NCBI RefSeq assembly: GCF_020171785.1
Contig: NZ_JAIVAE010000002.1
Location: 310,001-374,000, forward strand
DNA: 64,000 nucleotides
DNA from: Guptibacillus hwajinpoensis
GTDB lineage: Bacteria > Bacillota > Bacilli > Bacillales > Guptibacillaceae
Direction of reading: 5' to 3'
Positions 26,998 to 35,703 of the stretch are shown here, one piece after another. The notes under the pieces are model-generated. The model was given only the letters and a program-made list of their open reading frames with translations, did not search any database and was not told the DNA's origin. Each line of letters opens with the position of its first letter. Positions within the stretch are counted from its first letter, which is position 1. Made by a program: the position numbers and the translations under genes.

Positions 26998-27886
26998 GCC
27001 TGCCACTTCGTAAGGAAAGCATAACTAGGTAGAGTAGAACGGTAAATAGTCCAGATATAAAAAGTCCATGGAAGAGGGCAAGAAATAAATTTAAATTTGA
27101 AACGACAACAAGCATACCACTCAATGCCTGTAAACTTACAAACACAAACGAAACAATTAGACCTGTCCGCATCGTTCCTTTAGATTTAAACTCTTTCAAC
27201 CCAATAATTAAAATATAAAGCAGCCAAACAAAAATCAATATTGCTGCCGTTCGGTGTAACATTTGAATTCCCTGCGGTCCAGTTACTGCAAAGAGTTGAC
27301 CATCGCTACAAAACGGGACATTCTCGCATGCCATGCTTGCCCCTGTATGGCGAACTAGCGCACCTGTATAAACCACAATATAGGAATAAATGGTGATCGC
27401 ATATAAATGAATGCGAATACGCTTAGGCACATGAGGCGTTTTTTGATTACCCGAAGCTTCGAATACGAGAATAGTTAAAAGAACGACACTTGCAAAACTA
27501 GCTAGCGAAAAACCAAAGTGTGAAGCAAGGATAATATCTGACTGCCCCCAAACAACAGCAGCAGCGCCAAGCAATCCTTGGAAGACAATTAAGAATACGG
27601 AAGCAATCGCTAGAAATTTCGTTTCGCGAAGATGTCCTATTTTTCTCCATGTCCATATCGCAAGAATAATAACGAGGAGTCCTAAAGCTGCTGACACAAT
27701 TCTGTGACTGACTTCAATAATCGTTTCAATTTCAGGTGCCTCAGGTAGAACCTTTCCATAGCAGAGCGGCCAGGAGTTCCCACAGCCGTCACCTGATCCC
27801 GTTTTTGTTACGACAGCCCCCATTAATAGAACGAGTAACATGCCAAACGAGGTTAAAATCCCGAATAATTTCAACAATTTATTCAC
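26993..27886 (-). CDS. ctaA: haem A synthase
   Basis: 297 residues. The likely start is GTG 27886 (NKLLKLFGILTSFGML), 6 bases after GAAGGTG; the longer frame upstream runs into the promoter region. Eight transmembrane segments. Signatures: VTKTGSGDGCGNSWPLC with its cysteine pair, IEVSHRIVSAALG (His ligand), GALVRHTGAS, the second cysteine pair around CENVPFC, and MLHRTAA. It oxidises haem O to haem A for the terminal oxidase. Divergent from ctaB as in B. subtilis. Confidence 0.94.
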   Translation of the reverse strand: MNKLLKLFGILTSFGMLLVLLMGAVVTKTGSGDGCGNSWPLCYGKVLPEAPEIETIIEVSHRIVSAALGLLVIILAIWTWRKIGHLRETKFLAIASVFLIVFQGLLGAAAVVWGQSDIILASHFGFSLASFASVVLLTILVFEASGNQKTPHVPKRIRIHLYAITIYSYIVVYTGALVRHTGASMACENVPFCSDGQLFAVTGPQGIQMLHRTAAILIFVWLLYILIIGLKEFKSKGTMRTGLIVSFVFVSLQALSGMLVVVSNLNLFLALFHGLFISGLFTVLLYLVMLSLRSGRQ

Positions 27887-27945
27887 AAATAACACCTTCT
27901 TATCTAATTGAGTGTAAATCATAGTACAATGAATGTGTGAAGAAG

Positions 27946-28066
27946 CAAAACCAACATTGTGCGTATGAAAGGATAGACCATTATGAAACGACGTATACAA
28001 AACAATTAGATTCGTTTATAATGGATAAGGATTGCGGATACTGCTTCCTTTCACAAAACCAACATT
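27946..28066. promoter_or_regulatory. ctaA-ctaB divergent control region: 13-bp direct repeat and ResD-like box
   Basis: CAAAACCAACATT occurs exactly at 27946-27958 and 28054-28066. The second copy overlaps TTTCACAAA (28049-28057), the reverse of TTTGTGAAA, 8/9 match to the ResD-box consensus TTTGTGAAT known from B. subtilis. A TATAAT at 28091-28096 may be the ctaB -10, but its -35 is weak. Function as operators is inference. Confidence 0.45.
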
Positions 28067-28160
28067 ATCTTACCATAGCTGTTAGCAAGATATAATAGTA
28101 AGATGTGAAGATTGATTTACATTTTGCTTAACAGAATGGAAGAAACCTGGAGGGGTAATC

Positions 28161-28268
28161 GTGATAGCAAATAATAAACAGGGCTTACACAGTCTTCTTA
28201 TAAGATTGTCTAACATGAATGATCGAAAGACTGATTTACTTCAGTCGTTTGAAAAAGGAGGTGTGTAG
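28161..28268 (+). CDS. 35-codon reading frame immediately before ctaB, candidate leader peptide
   Basis: GTG 28161 has a good ribosome-binding site (TGGAGGGG). The frame encodes 35 residues ([19 protein letters not shown] onward) and stops at TAG 28266-28268, one base before the ctaB TTG. The ctaB ribosome-binding site AAGGAGGTG is inside its last codons, so ribosomes translating it would finish on the ctaB start region. No known family. It could be a translational coupler or a regulatory leader. Expression is not proven. Confidence 0.55.
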   Translation: MIANNKQGLHSLLIRLSNMNDRKTDLLQSFEKGGV

Positions 28269-28269
28269 A

Positions 28270-29211
28270 TTGAGTAAAGCTAGAACTGCATATGAAGCTT
28301 CGAACCGCGTTATGGAACCAGGTCCGTTATCAGAGGCGAATCCGTCTGGTACTTGGAAGGATTTCTTAACACTTACGAAATTAGGAATTGTGTTTGATAA
28401 TTTAATTACCGCATTCACTGGACTATGGGTTGCCTCAGTTGCTGCAGGATTTGATCTATTCGCTAACCCAATGGTACTTATTCTTACAATGTTGGGAACA
28501 GCTTTTGTTGTTGCCGGGGGAACATCGTTGAATAATTACATTGACCGTGATATTGATCAGGTGATGGCGAGAACAAATACACGTCCATCCGTAACCGGCA
28601 AAATTCCAGCAAATCAGGTATTATTTGTAGGTCTCGGTCTATCAATAGCTGGAACGATCATGTTGCTAATCGTTGAACCGATGGCGGCGTTGCTAGGTCT
28701 ATTAGGGCTTGTGATTTACGTTGTGCTCTACACAATGTGGACAAAACGGACAACTTCATTAAATACGGTTGTAGGTTCGTTTTCAGGTGCGCTTCCGCCA
28801 CTTATTGGCTGGGCGGCAATCGACCCAAACTTAAGTCCAGTCGCATGGGGAATGTTCTTAATTATGTTTATCTGGCAGCCGCCTCACTTCCTCGCACTAG
28901 CGATGAAACGGGTTGATGATTATCGAGATGCTGGAATTCCAATGTTGCCAGTTGTGGCAGGATTTCCAATGACCAAGCGCCAAATTGTATTATATACAGC
29001 GGCACTTGTGCCAGTTTCCCTATTGCTTTACAGCTTTGGACCTGTATATATTACCGTGGCAGCTATTCTTGGTTTCGGCTGGCTCGCGATTGGCATTGCA
29101 GGATTTTTTATGAAGGATGATATAAAGTGGGCGCGAATTATGTTTGTATACTCGCTCAACTATATTACAATCCTATTTATTGTTATGATTGCTGTAAATA
29201 TTAATCCTTAA
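28270..29211 (+). CDS. ctaB: protohaem IX farnesyltransferase (haem O synthase)
   Basis: 313 residues starting at TTG 28270 after AAGGAGGTG. UbiA-family prenyltransferase with nine helices; the two Asp-rich motifs are [15 protein letters not shown] near 95 and [15 protein letters not shown] near 215. It adds a farnesyl group to haem B, giving haem O, which CtaA converts to haem A. The frame is open upstream to 28219, but no ribosome-binding site precedes it. It is the first oxidase operon gene after the candidate leader peptide. Confidence 0.94.
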   Translation: MSKARTAYEASNRVMEPGPLSEANPSGTWKDFLTLTKLGIVFDNLITAFTGLWVASVAAGFDLFANPMVLILTMLGTAFVVAGGTSLNNYIDRDIDQVMARTNTRPSVTGKIPANQVLFVGLGLSIAGTIMLLIVEPMAALLGLLGLVIYVVLYTMWTKRTTSLNTVVGSFSGALPPLIGWAAIDPNLSPVAWGMFLIMFIWQPPHFLALAMKRVDDYRDAGIPMLPVVAGFPMTKRQIVLYTAALVPVSLLLYSFGPVYITVAAILGFGWLAIGIAGFFMKDDIKWARIMFVYSLNYITILFIVMIAVNINP

Positions 29212-29234
29212 GAGTATGAATGAAAGTATGGTCA

Positions 29235-29264
29235 GACATGGTGGGTAGGGATGCCCACCTTGTC
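29235..29264 (+). other. intercistronic hairpin between ctaB and ctaC
   Basis: Arms 29235-29245 and 29254-29264 pair at 10 of 11 positions (GGTGGG/CCCACC core). No U-run follows, so it is more likely an RNA-processing or stability element, or a weak attenuator. B. subtilis also separates ctaB and ctaCDEF expression, which makes this plausible. Confidence 0.5.
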
Positions 29265-29320
29265 TTCCTATAACTCAATTTTGAGTAAAAGCTATTATGA
29301 AAGTGAGGTTTAAGGTGCAA

Positions 29321-30346
29321 ATGAAACGTTGGAGAAATGTTTGGCGTTTTTTACCACTGCTATCGGTAATTGCGTTAGCGCTTACGGGTTGCGGGAACGA
29401 ACAGCTAACAGCTATGCTTCCTAAGGGAGAAGGGGCTGAAATGCAATTTAATCTCATGATGTTAAGCCTTTACATCATGATCGGGGTTTTCGTTGTAGTA
29501 GCACTCATTTATACAGTTGTGCTTGTTCGTTTCAGACGACGTGGTGAAAGCGACAATGAAATTCCAGAGCAAACGGAAGGTAATGTAGTTCTTGAGATTC
29601 TATGGACAGTCGTGCCGATTATTCTTCTTTTGATCCTTGCCGTACCGACAGTTATGACGACGTTTGCATTGGACGAAGGAACTGAAAAAGTGCCTGAAGG
29701 TGCAACCGTTATCAAGGTAACAGCACACCAATACTGGTGGGAATTTGAATATCCGGATCTTGAAGTGAAAACGTCTCAAGATTTGTACATCCCAACTGGT
29801 GAAAGAGTTTATTTTGAACTCGTTTCCAAGGATGTAACGCATTCATTTTGGGTGCCTACTTTAGGTGGGAAAATGGATACGAACACAGCTACAACGAACA
29901 AAATGTGGCTGAATGCTCAGGAACCTGGTACATATTATGGTAAGTGTGCTGAGCTTTGTGGACCATCACACGCATTGATGGATTTTAAAGTAATTGCTCA
30001 AGAAAAAGAAGATTTTGAAGCGTGGGCAGAAAAAATGAAAGAAGCCGGTTCACAGGCAGCTTCTGATCAAGCAGCTCAAGGGGAAGAAATCTTCGCGAAC
30101 AGCTGTATTGGGTGTCACGCTGTAGGTAGTGAAGGCGGTAACACCGGTCCAAACTTAACAAACTTTGGAGATCGTGAAAAAGTCGCTGGAATTCTTGATC
30201 ATACAGATCAGAACATTAAAGATTGGATCAGTAATCCATCAGAATTCAAGCCAGGTAATAACATGCCTGCTTTTGGCGATCAGCTAAATGATGAAGAGCT
30301 TGATGCTTTAGTTGTTTACTTGCAAGGACTAAAAGTTGAAGAATAG
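29321..30346 (+). CDS. ctaC: cytochrome c oxidase subunit II with fused cytochrome c domain
   Basis: About 341 residues from ATG 29321 (AAGGTG upstream); ATG 29297 is in frame but poorly placed. Lipoprotein signal ALALTGC, two transmembrane helices, then the CuA domain (HSFWVPTLGGKMDTNT; CAELCGPSHALMDF giving the C-x3-C, His and Met ligands), and a C-terminal class I cytochrome c domain with haem motif CIGCH and a late Met. This is the caa3-type organisation known in Bacillus. Electrons enter at the haem and pass via CuA to subunit I. Confidence 0.95.
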   Translation: MKRWRNVWRFLPLLSVIALALTGCGNEQLTAMLPKGEGAEMQFNLMMLSLYIMIGVFVVVALIYTVVLVRFRRRGESDNEIPEQTEGNVVLEILWTVVPIILLLILAVPTVMTTFALDEGTEKVPEGATVIKVTAHQYWWEFEYPDLEVKTSQDLYIPTGERVYFELVSKDVTHSFWVPTLGGKMDTNTATTNKMWLNAQEPGTYYGKCAELCGPSHALMDFKVIAQEKEDFEAWAEKMKEAGSQAASDQAAQGEEIFANSCIGCHAVGSEGGNTGPNLTNFGDREKVAGILDHTDQNIKDWISNPSEFKPGNNMPAFGDQLNDEELDALVVYLQGLKVEE

Positions 30347-30372
30347 TCATCGGAAATAAGGAGGTTTCATTC

Positions 30373-32211
30373 GTGTCAGCACATGCTTATAAAAAGAAAA
30401 ATCCTGTATGGGATTGGCTTACTACCGTTGACCATAAGAAGATCGGGATACTTTATCTCGCTTCCGGTGCTTTCTTCTTTCTACTCGGTGGTTTAGAAGC
30501 AATCTTACTGCGGGTGCAGTTGCTTTATCCAGAATTTGATTTTGTCGGAGCTGAAACATTTAATCAGCTGCTTACAATGCACGGTACTACAATGATTTTC
30601 CTGGCGGCCATGCCACTAGTATTTGGGTTTATGAACGCCATTGTTCCACTCCAAATTGGGGCGAGAGACGTTGCGTTTCCATTCGTAAACTCACTTGGCT
30701 TCTGGTTGTTCTCACTTGGTGGGGTGCTCTTAAACCTTGGTTGGTTCATGGGCGGTGCTCCCGATGCAGGTTGGACCGGATATGCGCCACTATCGACCAC
30801 AAGTCCAGGGAACGGGGTTGACTTTTACGTTCTTGGACTTCAGATTTCAGGGATCGGAACGTTAATCGGGGGAATTAACTTCCTGGTCACCATTATTAAC
30901 ATGCGAGCTCCAGGTATGACATTTATGCGTATGCCGTTGTTCACATGGTCTAGTTTTATTACATCGGGTCTTATTCTTTTTGCTTTCCCTGCACTTACAA
31001 TTGGTCTTGCACTACTTATGTTTGATCGTTTGTTTGGTTCTCAGTTCTTTGCAGCTGAAGCAGGCGGAAATCCGATTATTTACGAACATCTTTTCTGGAT
31101 CTTTGGGCATCCGGAAGTTTACATCCTTGTTCTACCAGCTTTCGGTATATTCTCTGAAATCATTGCAACATTTGCAAGAAAGCGTCTGTTTGGTTATTCA
31201 GCAATGGTTTTCGCAACAGCTCTTATTGGTTTCTTAGGTTTCATGGTATGGGTTCACCATATGTTTACGGTTGGACTTGGTCCAATTGCAAACTCGATCT
31301 TTGCGGTTGCAACAATGTTAATTGCGGTTCCAACTGGTGTTAAAATCTTTAACTGGCTTTTCACTATGTGGGGAGGAAAAGTAAGTTTCCCGACGGCCAA
31401 TTTATTTGCTGTTGGATTTATTCCTTCTTTCGTACTTGGTGGTATGACAGGGGTAATGTTAAGTGTGCCGCCTGCTGACTATCAATACCACGATAGTTAC
31501 TTCGTAGTTGCTCACTTCCACTACGTAATCGTTGGTGGGGTAGTATTTGGTCTCTTTGCTGGTATGTACTACTGGTGGCCGAAAATTTTCGGTACATTAC
31601 TAAATGAATTTTTAGGAAAGCTTCACTTCTGGCTATTCTTTATCGGCTTCCATCTAACATTCTTCCCGATGCATTTCCTAGGTCTTATGGGAATGCCGCG
31701 TCGAGTGTATACGTACCTTTCTGGTCAGAGCCTAGATGAGGCAAACTTTGCAGCAACGATCGGTGCTTTTTTGATGGGACTTGCAACGATCATCATGCTT
31801 TGGAACATTATTCAAACTTCAATTAAAGGCAAGAAAGCTGGGAATGATCCATGGGATGCTCGTACGCTTGAGTGGGCGATTGCATCACCAGCTCCAGAAT
31901 ACAACTTTGCTCAAACTCCACTCGTTCGTGGTCTTGATGCATGGTGGTTAGAAAAACGTGCTGGTAATAAGGCAATGATTGCAGCGGAGCCGCTCGATGA
32001 TATTCATATGCCGGACTCCTCAATTCTTCCACTTGTTCTTTCTATCGGGTTGTTTATTGCAGCTCTTGCAGCAATGTACTCGAATTGGGTGATTGCGATC
32101 GGTGGCCTTGTGATTACGGCAGTAGCGATGATTCTACGCTCTGTCATTGATTATCACGGCTATCATATCCATAAGGAAGATCTGCCTGATGAAGGGAGGG
32201 AAGGCAAATGA
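30373..32211 (+). CDS. ctaD: cytochrome caa3 oxidase subunit I
   Basis: 612 residues from GTG 30373 after GGAGG. Twelve or more helices. Haem-copper oxidase signatures: TMHGTTMIFL (haem a ligand region), FGHPEVYILVLPAFGIFSEI (CuB ligand His and cross-linked Tyr), WVHHMFTVG (CuB histidine pair), and DSYFVVAHFHYVIVGG (haem ligands). The complex reduces oxygen to water and pumps protons. It ends in an ATGA overlap with ctaE. Confidence 0.97.
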   Translation: MSAHAYKKKNPVWDWLTTVDHKKIGILYLASGAFFFLLGGLEAILLRVQLLYPEFDFVGAETFNQLLTMHGTTMIFLAAMPLVFGFMNAIVPLQIGARDVAFPFVNSLGFWLFSLGGVLLNLGWFMGGAPDAGWTGYAPLSTTSPGNGVDFYVLGLQISGIGTLIGGINFLVTIINMRAPGMTFMRMPLFTWSSFITSGLILFAFPALTIGLALLMFDRLFGSQFFAAEAGGNPIIYEHLFWIFGHPEVYILVLPAFGIFSEIIATFARKRLFGYSAMVFATALIGFLGFMVWVHHMFTVGLGPIANSIFAVATMLIAVPTGVKIFNWLFTMWGGKVSFPTANLFAVGFIPSFVLGGMTGVMLSVPPADYQYHDSYFVVAHFHYVIVGGVVFGLFAGMYYWWPKIFGTLLNEFLGKLHFWLFFIGFHLTFFPMHFLGLMGMPRRVYTYLSGQSLDEANFAATIGAFLMGLATIIMLWNIIQTSIKGKKAGNDPWDARTLEWAIASPAPEYNFAQTPLVRGLDAWWLEKRAGNKAMIAAEPLDDIHMPDSSILPLVLSIGLFIAALAAMYSNWVIAIGGLVITAVAMILRSVIDYHGYHIHKEDLPDEGREGK

Positions 32212-32825
32212 AATCGAACGAAGCAATGACTAAGTTGCCTGCCAATCCAGAACGGGCTACGCTAGAAGGTAAAAATAAATTTCTTGGTTTCTGGTTCTTC
32301 CTCGGAGGCGAAACCGTGCTTTTCGCCTCGCTTTTTGGGGTATACTTAGGATTAAGGAATGCAACAAACGGTGGGGTTACATCGAATGAGCTGTTTGAAC
32401 TTCCACTTGTTTTTATTGCGACAATGCTTTTGTTATCAAGTAGTTTAACATCGGTGTTTGCTACGATGGCACTTAAAACAAATCATTTTAAGCGTATGAT
32501 TGGCTGGTTTGTGGTGACTGGACTTCTAGGCCTTGCTTTTCTAGGTCTTGAGATTTATGAGTTTAATCACTATGTACATGAATACGGTCATACGATTCAA
32601 AGTAGTGCATGGGGATCTGCTTTCTACACGTTAGTAGGTACTCACGGAGCTCACGTATTTGTAGGGATTTCCTGGATTACGATTCTTATTGTTCGTAATC
32701 TAAGAAGAGGGATGGACCTATATACGGCACCGAAATTTTATCTCTTTGCGCTTTACTGGCACTTTATTGACGTTGTATGGATTTTCATCTTTACAGTCGT
32801 TTACCTAATGGGAAAGGTGGGTTAA
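32208..32825 (+). CDS. ctaE: cytochrome caa3 oxidase subunit III
   Basis: 205 residues, ATG 32208 overlapping the ctaD stop by four bases, with GGGAGGG upstream inside ctaD. Five transmembrane helices (short bacterial form). Family sequence: LFASLFGVYLGLR, GLEIYEFNHY, FYTLVGTHGAHVFVG, YWHFIDVVWIFIFTVVYL. It supports stability and proton uptake of subunit I. Four bases before ctaF. Confidence 0.95.
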   Translation: MKSNEAMTKLPANPERATLEGKNKFLGFWFFLGGETVLFASLFGVYLGLRNATNGGVTSNELFELPLVFIATMLLLSSSLTSVFATMALKTNHFKRMIGWFVVTGLLGLAFLGLEIYEFNHYVHEYGHTIQSSAWGSAFYTLVGTHGAHVFVGISWITILIVRNLRRGMDLYTAPKFYLFALYWHFIDVVWIFIFTVVYLMGKVG

Positions 32826-32829
32826 TTTA

Positions 32830-33174
32830 ATGGCACATCATGAAGGTCATGATACACTGTCAGAGCACGATCAAAGTCATCTCGACATTCATCACAAGAT
32901 TGCTCATGAAAAGGAATTTAAGCAACAGATTGTTTCTTTTGCCATGATGATTTTCCTAACGATGATTGCATTTGTAGCTGTAGCAAGCGATGCAATCTCT
33001 GATGCTTTTACCGTTGTTTTCATCATGATTCTTGCAGGTATTCAGCTGGTATTTCAACTTTATATGTTTATGCATTTAAGCCATAAAGGTCACCAGTATC
33101 CAGCATGGGGAATATTCTTTGGAGTATTCGTAGCTGGTACGTGTGTAGTTGGCCTAATGGGCATGATTTGGTAA
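32830..33174 (+). CDS. ctaF: cytochrome caa3 oxidase subunit IV
   Basis: 114 residues, ATG 32830 after AAGGTGGG. A His-rich N terminus (AHHEGHDTLSEHDQSHLDIHH), then three transmembrane helices with the subunit IV motif IQLVFQLYMFMHLSHKGH. It is the last gene of the operon here. In B. subtilis ctaG follows, but here a convergent unrelated gene does. Confidence 0.93.
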   Translation: MAHHEGHDTLSEHDQSHLDIHHKIAHEKEFKQQIVSFAMMIFLTMIAFVAVASDAISDAFTVVFIMILAGIQLVFQLYMFMHLSHKGHQYPAWGIFFGVFVAGTCVVGLMGMIW

Positions 33175-33189
33175 TTGAAATGAAAGAGA

Positions 33190-33223
33190 AAGAAGCTGTT
33201 CACATGGAACAGCTTCTTTTTTT
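33190..33223 (+). terminator. intrinsic terminator of the oxidase operon
   Basis: 12-bp perfect stem (33190-33201 with 33207-33218), 5-base loop, T7 run. Confidence 0.93.
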
Positions 33224-33227
33224 GCAC

Positions 33228-33260
33228 AATAAAAAGCGCAGCAGAGTGCGCTTTATTATT
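33228..33260 (-). terminator. terminator of the convergent membrane gene
   Basis: Stem TGCGCTTT/AAAGCGCA (33233-33240 with 33247-33254), read on the minus strand and followed by TTTATT. Confidence 0.8.
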
Positions 33261-34317
33261 AAAGTTTAAAATTAATTTTAATTAGACCAGCTTCTCTTGC
33301 TGAATTGAATGCGATTAGAAGAATCGGTCCAATAATGAAGCCCATAATACCAAGTAGCTTTAAGCCGATGTACATTGAAATGAGCGTAGACAGTGGAGAG
33401 AGTCCAATGTGACGGCCCATTACTTTAGGTTCTACCGTTCGGCGAATCACAAGCAAAACGACGGCGAGGATCGCCATTTGACTTCCCGTTGCAATGTCAC
33501 CGGTAATTAAGTAATAAATAGCCCAAGGTCCGAGTATAACAATTGAACCAATAATTGGTATGAAATCAATCACCCAAATAATAAAGGCCATTAAAAGCGC
33601 TACTTTCGGAGTAATGAATAACAAGCCAATTAAACTAACGACAAAAATAATAATGCTCACAAGAAATTGCGCTTTAAAAAAACCAAAAATAACGTAAGAT
33701 AAACGACTTGTCATAAATTGAACTTTCTCAGCCGTTTGGACAGATAAATAAGAATAAGATTTTTTCTTAAGTCTTGGTAAGTCCATTAAAAACAAGAAAA
33801 GTGCAATTAAATAGACAACAATACTAACTAGATAATTTGGAATGCCTGTAACAATGATGGTAATGATTTTTAAGTAATCAATGCTGCTGATTGTATCCTT
33901 CGTGTTTTCAAGGAATCGATCAACTTGATTGGTAAATTCCTGAACGAATTCAGGTGGGAAACTTTTTGAAACAGCTTCCATGTTTGATTCCATGTTATCC
34001 CACAACTGAGTAATGTTCTGTATGTACAGTGGGGAATTTTCGACTAACGCTATTCCTTCGGTAATCACCTTGGTTATAAGGAAGTAACCTAATAACGCAA
34101 TGAGGATAACAAATAAAGTGAACACAATAATAACTGGAAAATACCGCTTCAGTTTCGTATTCTTTTGAATCAGTTTAACAGCTGGATCAAGGGCAAGGGC
34201 GCTGAGAAACGCGAGAATAAGAGGAATGGAGACGGGTAAGATCCAGAAAGCAAGCACTGCTAAAAGCGCAATGACCAATAATATTAGTAAGAATCGTTTT
34301 GTGAGGAACTTTGGCAA
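33259..34317 (-). CDS. AI-2E family transporter-like membrane protein (YtvI-like)
   Basis: 352 residues from TTG 34317, with AAAGGAG 7 bases upstream. Seven or eight transmembrane helices arranged as in the AI-2E (PerM) family: two N-terminal helices, a long amphipathic loop (about 85-150), then PNYLVSIVVYLIALFLFLMD and the conserved IDFIPIIGSIVILGPWA with the C-terminal GLKLLGIMGFIIGPIL. In size it resembles the sporulation protein YtvI. Transport of autoinducer-2 itself is not implied; members also include sodium/proton antiporters. It sits where ctaG would be in B. subtilis. Confidence 0.83.
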   Translation of the reverse strand: MPKFLTKRFLLILLVIALLAVLAFWILPVSIPLILAFLSALALDPAVKLIQKNTKLKRYFPVIIVFTLFVILIALLGYFLITKVITEGIALVENSPLYIQNITQLWDNMESNMEAVSKSFPPEFVQEFTNQVDRFLENTKDTISSIDYLKIITIIVTGIPNYLVSIVVYLIALFLFLMDLPRLKKKSYSYLSVQTAEKVQFMTSRLSYVIFGFFKAQFLVSIIIFVVSLIGLLFITPKVALLMAFIIWVIDFIPIIGSIVILGPWAIYYLITGDIATGSQMAILAVVLLVIRRTVEPKVMGRHIGLSPLSTLISMYIGLKLLGIMGFIIGPILLIAFNSAREAGLIKINFKL

Positions 34318-34470
34318 TCTTGTTCTCCTTTCTAAGTCAAACCATCTTACTCTATTATAGTACGGACTTACACGCTTTACCAGTAGAGAGAAATGAATTA
34401 TTTGACGAATAATTCATTTTCAGCCGTTCATATAATAGTAGGAGAGAATGGCTAGAGGGGGGAAAACATC

Positions 34471-34836
34471 ATGAGAAAACCACTTCAACAAGGAAGCCTT
34501 TCCATCTCAGAAAACGTGATTGATTTCATTTTAGAAGTTGCGATAAAAGAGACAGAGGGGATCCATTCAATTGACGCTCCAGTTAAAAAAACGCTGAGGA
34601 AGATGGTTGGGAAAGGAAAGCGATCATCTTTCCAGTATGAAAACATGCAGGAAGATGGAGGATTAGCGTTAAAGGTCGAGGTAGCTATTGATTTTGGAGA
34701 AGTTATTCCATATACATGCTTCGTTCTCCAGGAACGAATTAAGAATGATGTTGAAAAAATGACTGGGTTACAGGTAGATGAAGTGAACGTTGTTGTTGCA
34801 AGCTTACACCTACAAGTGGATGATGAACAGGTATAG
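34471..34836 (+). CDS. Asp23/Gls24 family envelope stress protein
   Basis: 121 residues, ATG 34471 after AGAGGGGGG. Family pattern: GSLSISENVIDFILEVAIKETEGI, VEVAIDFGEVIPYTCFVLQERI, and VNVVVASLHL at the C terminus. Gls24-type proteins are small cytoplasmic or membrane-associated proteins linked to envelope stress; B. subtilis has YqhY and YloU. Exact role unknown. Followed by a strong terminator. Confidence 0.88.
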   Translation: MRKPLQQGSLSISENVIDFILEVAIKETEGIHSIDAPVKKTLRKMVGKGKRSSFQYENMQEDGGLALKVEVAIDFGEVIPYTCFVLQERIKNDVEKMTGLQVDEVNVVVASLHLQVDDEQV

Positions 34837-34838
34837 AG

Positions 34839-34872
34839 AAACTCCCTCCTTAGCAATGGAGGGAGTTTTCTT
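34839..34872. terminator. bidirectional terminator
   Basis: 11-bp perfect stem (34839-34849 with 34858-34868) between the Asp23-like gene and the convergent CAP gene, followed by TTCTTCTTATTT. Confidence 0.88.
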
Positions 34873-34873
34873 C

Positions 34874-35497
34874 TTATTTAGAAATGAACATTTGCGTCCA
34901 GTAATGGGCATATGAACCACCAGAGACGTAACCTACACCAATTTCAGTATATCCGGGGTTCAAGATGTTTTTTCGATGACCTTCACTATTCATCCATGCC
35001 TTTACAACTTCTTCAGGAGTAGCTTGCCCTGCAGCGATATTTTCACCGGCACTTCGATAGCTTACTCCGAAACTGTCAAGCATGTTAAATGGCGAGCCGT
35101 ATGTCGGTGATTGATGTGAAAAATAATTTTTGTTTCTCATATCCGAGGATTTATATCTCGCGACTCTGGCAACTTGCCAATTCCATGTTAGCGGAGATAG
35201 GCCATTTTTTGCCCTTTCTTCATTTGTTAAGTCCATAACTTGTTGACCGACATCCTTTGATTTCTCGATGGATGGATTAGCGGTTGGTACGTTGACTTGA
35301 TCACCAGGATAGATAAGATCTGGATTTTCAAAATGTGGATTGGCGCTAATAATTTCTGTAAGACCGATTCGATAGCGCTTCGAGATTTTCCATAACGTAT
35401 CTCCAGATTCCACCGTATATGTAGTTTGACCAAGTGCCACATCTGGAAGGACTATCATCGTTACGAGAAGACTTGATAGTAGGAATAGCTTTTTCAT
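34874..35497 (-). CDS. secreted LysM plus CAP/SCP-domain protein
   Basis: 207 residues, ATG 35497 after GGAAAGGGGATG. Signal peptide (cleavage probably after ALG, residue ~23), one LysM domain (about 26-71, TYTVESGDTLWKISKRYRIG) binding peptidoglycan, then a CAP domain (about 82-205) with the conserved NEERAKNGLSPL, HQSPTYGSPF, GENIAAGQATPEEVV and GHRKNILNPGYTEIGVGY segments. Similar domain pairs occur in YkwD-like spore and wall proteins. Biochemical role is unknown. Confidence 0.9.
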   Translation of the reverse strand: MKKLFLLSSLLVTMIVLPDVALGQTTYTVESGDTLWKISKRYRIGLTEIISANPHFENPDLIYPGDQVNVPTANPSIEKSKDVGQQVMDLTNEERAKNGLSPLTWNWQVARVARYKSSDMRNKNYFSHQSPTYGSPFNMLDSFGVSYRSAGENIAAGQATPEEVVKAWMNSEGHRKNILNPGYTEIGVGYVSGGSYAHYWTQMFISK

Positions 35498-35629
35498 TTG
35501 ATCATCCCCTTTCCATCGTAGTTTGACCAGAAGCGAAAATAATCATTCCGAATAATTTAATCAATTATTTCATTTTAGTTTGGATAGGATAATAGGAGGT
35601 GTAATAAAGGTTATTCAACCAAGTAAACA

Positions 35630-35659
35630 TTGCAACTACACTGCTCGTTATACTATTAT
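35630..35659 (+). promoter_or_regulatory. sigma-A-type promoter of the YugN-CBS gene
   Basis: -35 TTGCAA (35630-35635), 18-bp spacer, -10 TATTAT (35654-35659). Confidence 0.6.
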
Positions 35660-35703
35660 TAAAGAGTGACCGTGTTGTGAATTACAAAGGAGGCAAATGA
35701 ATT

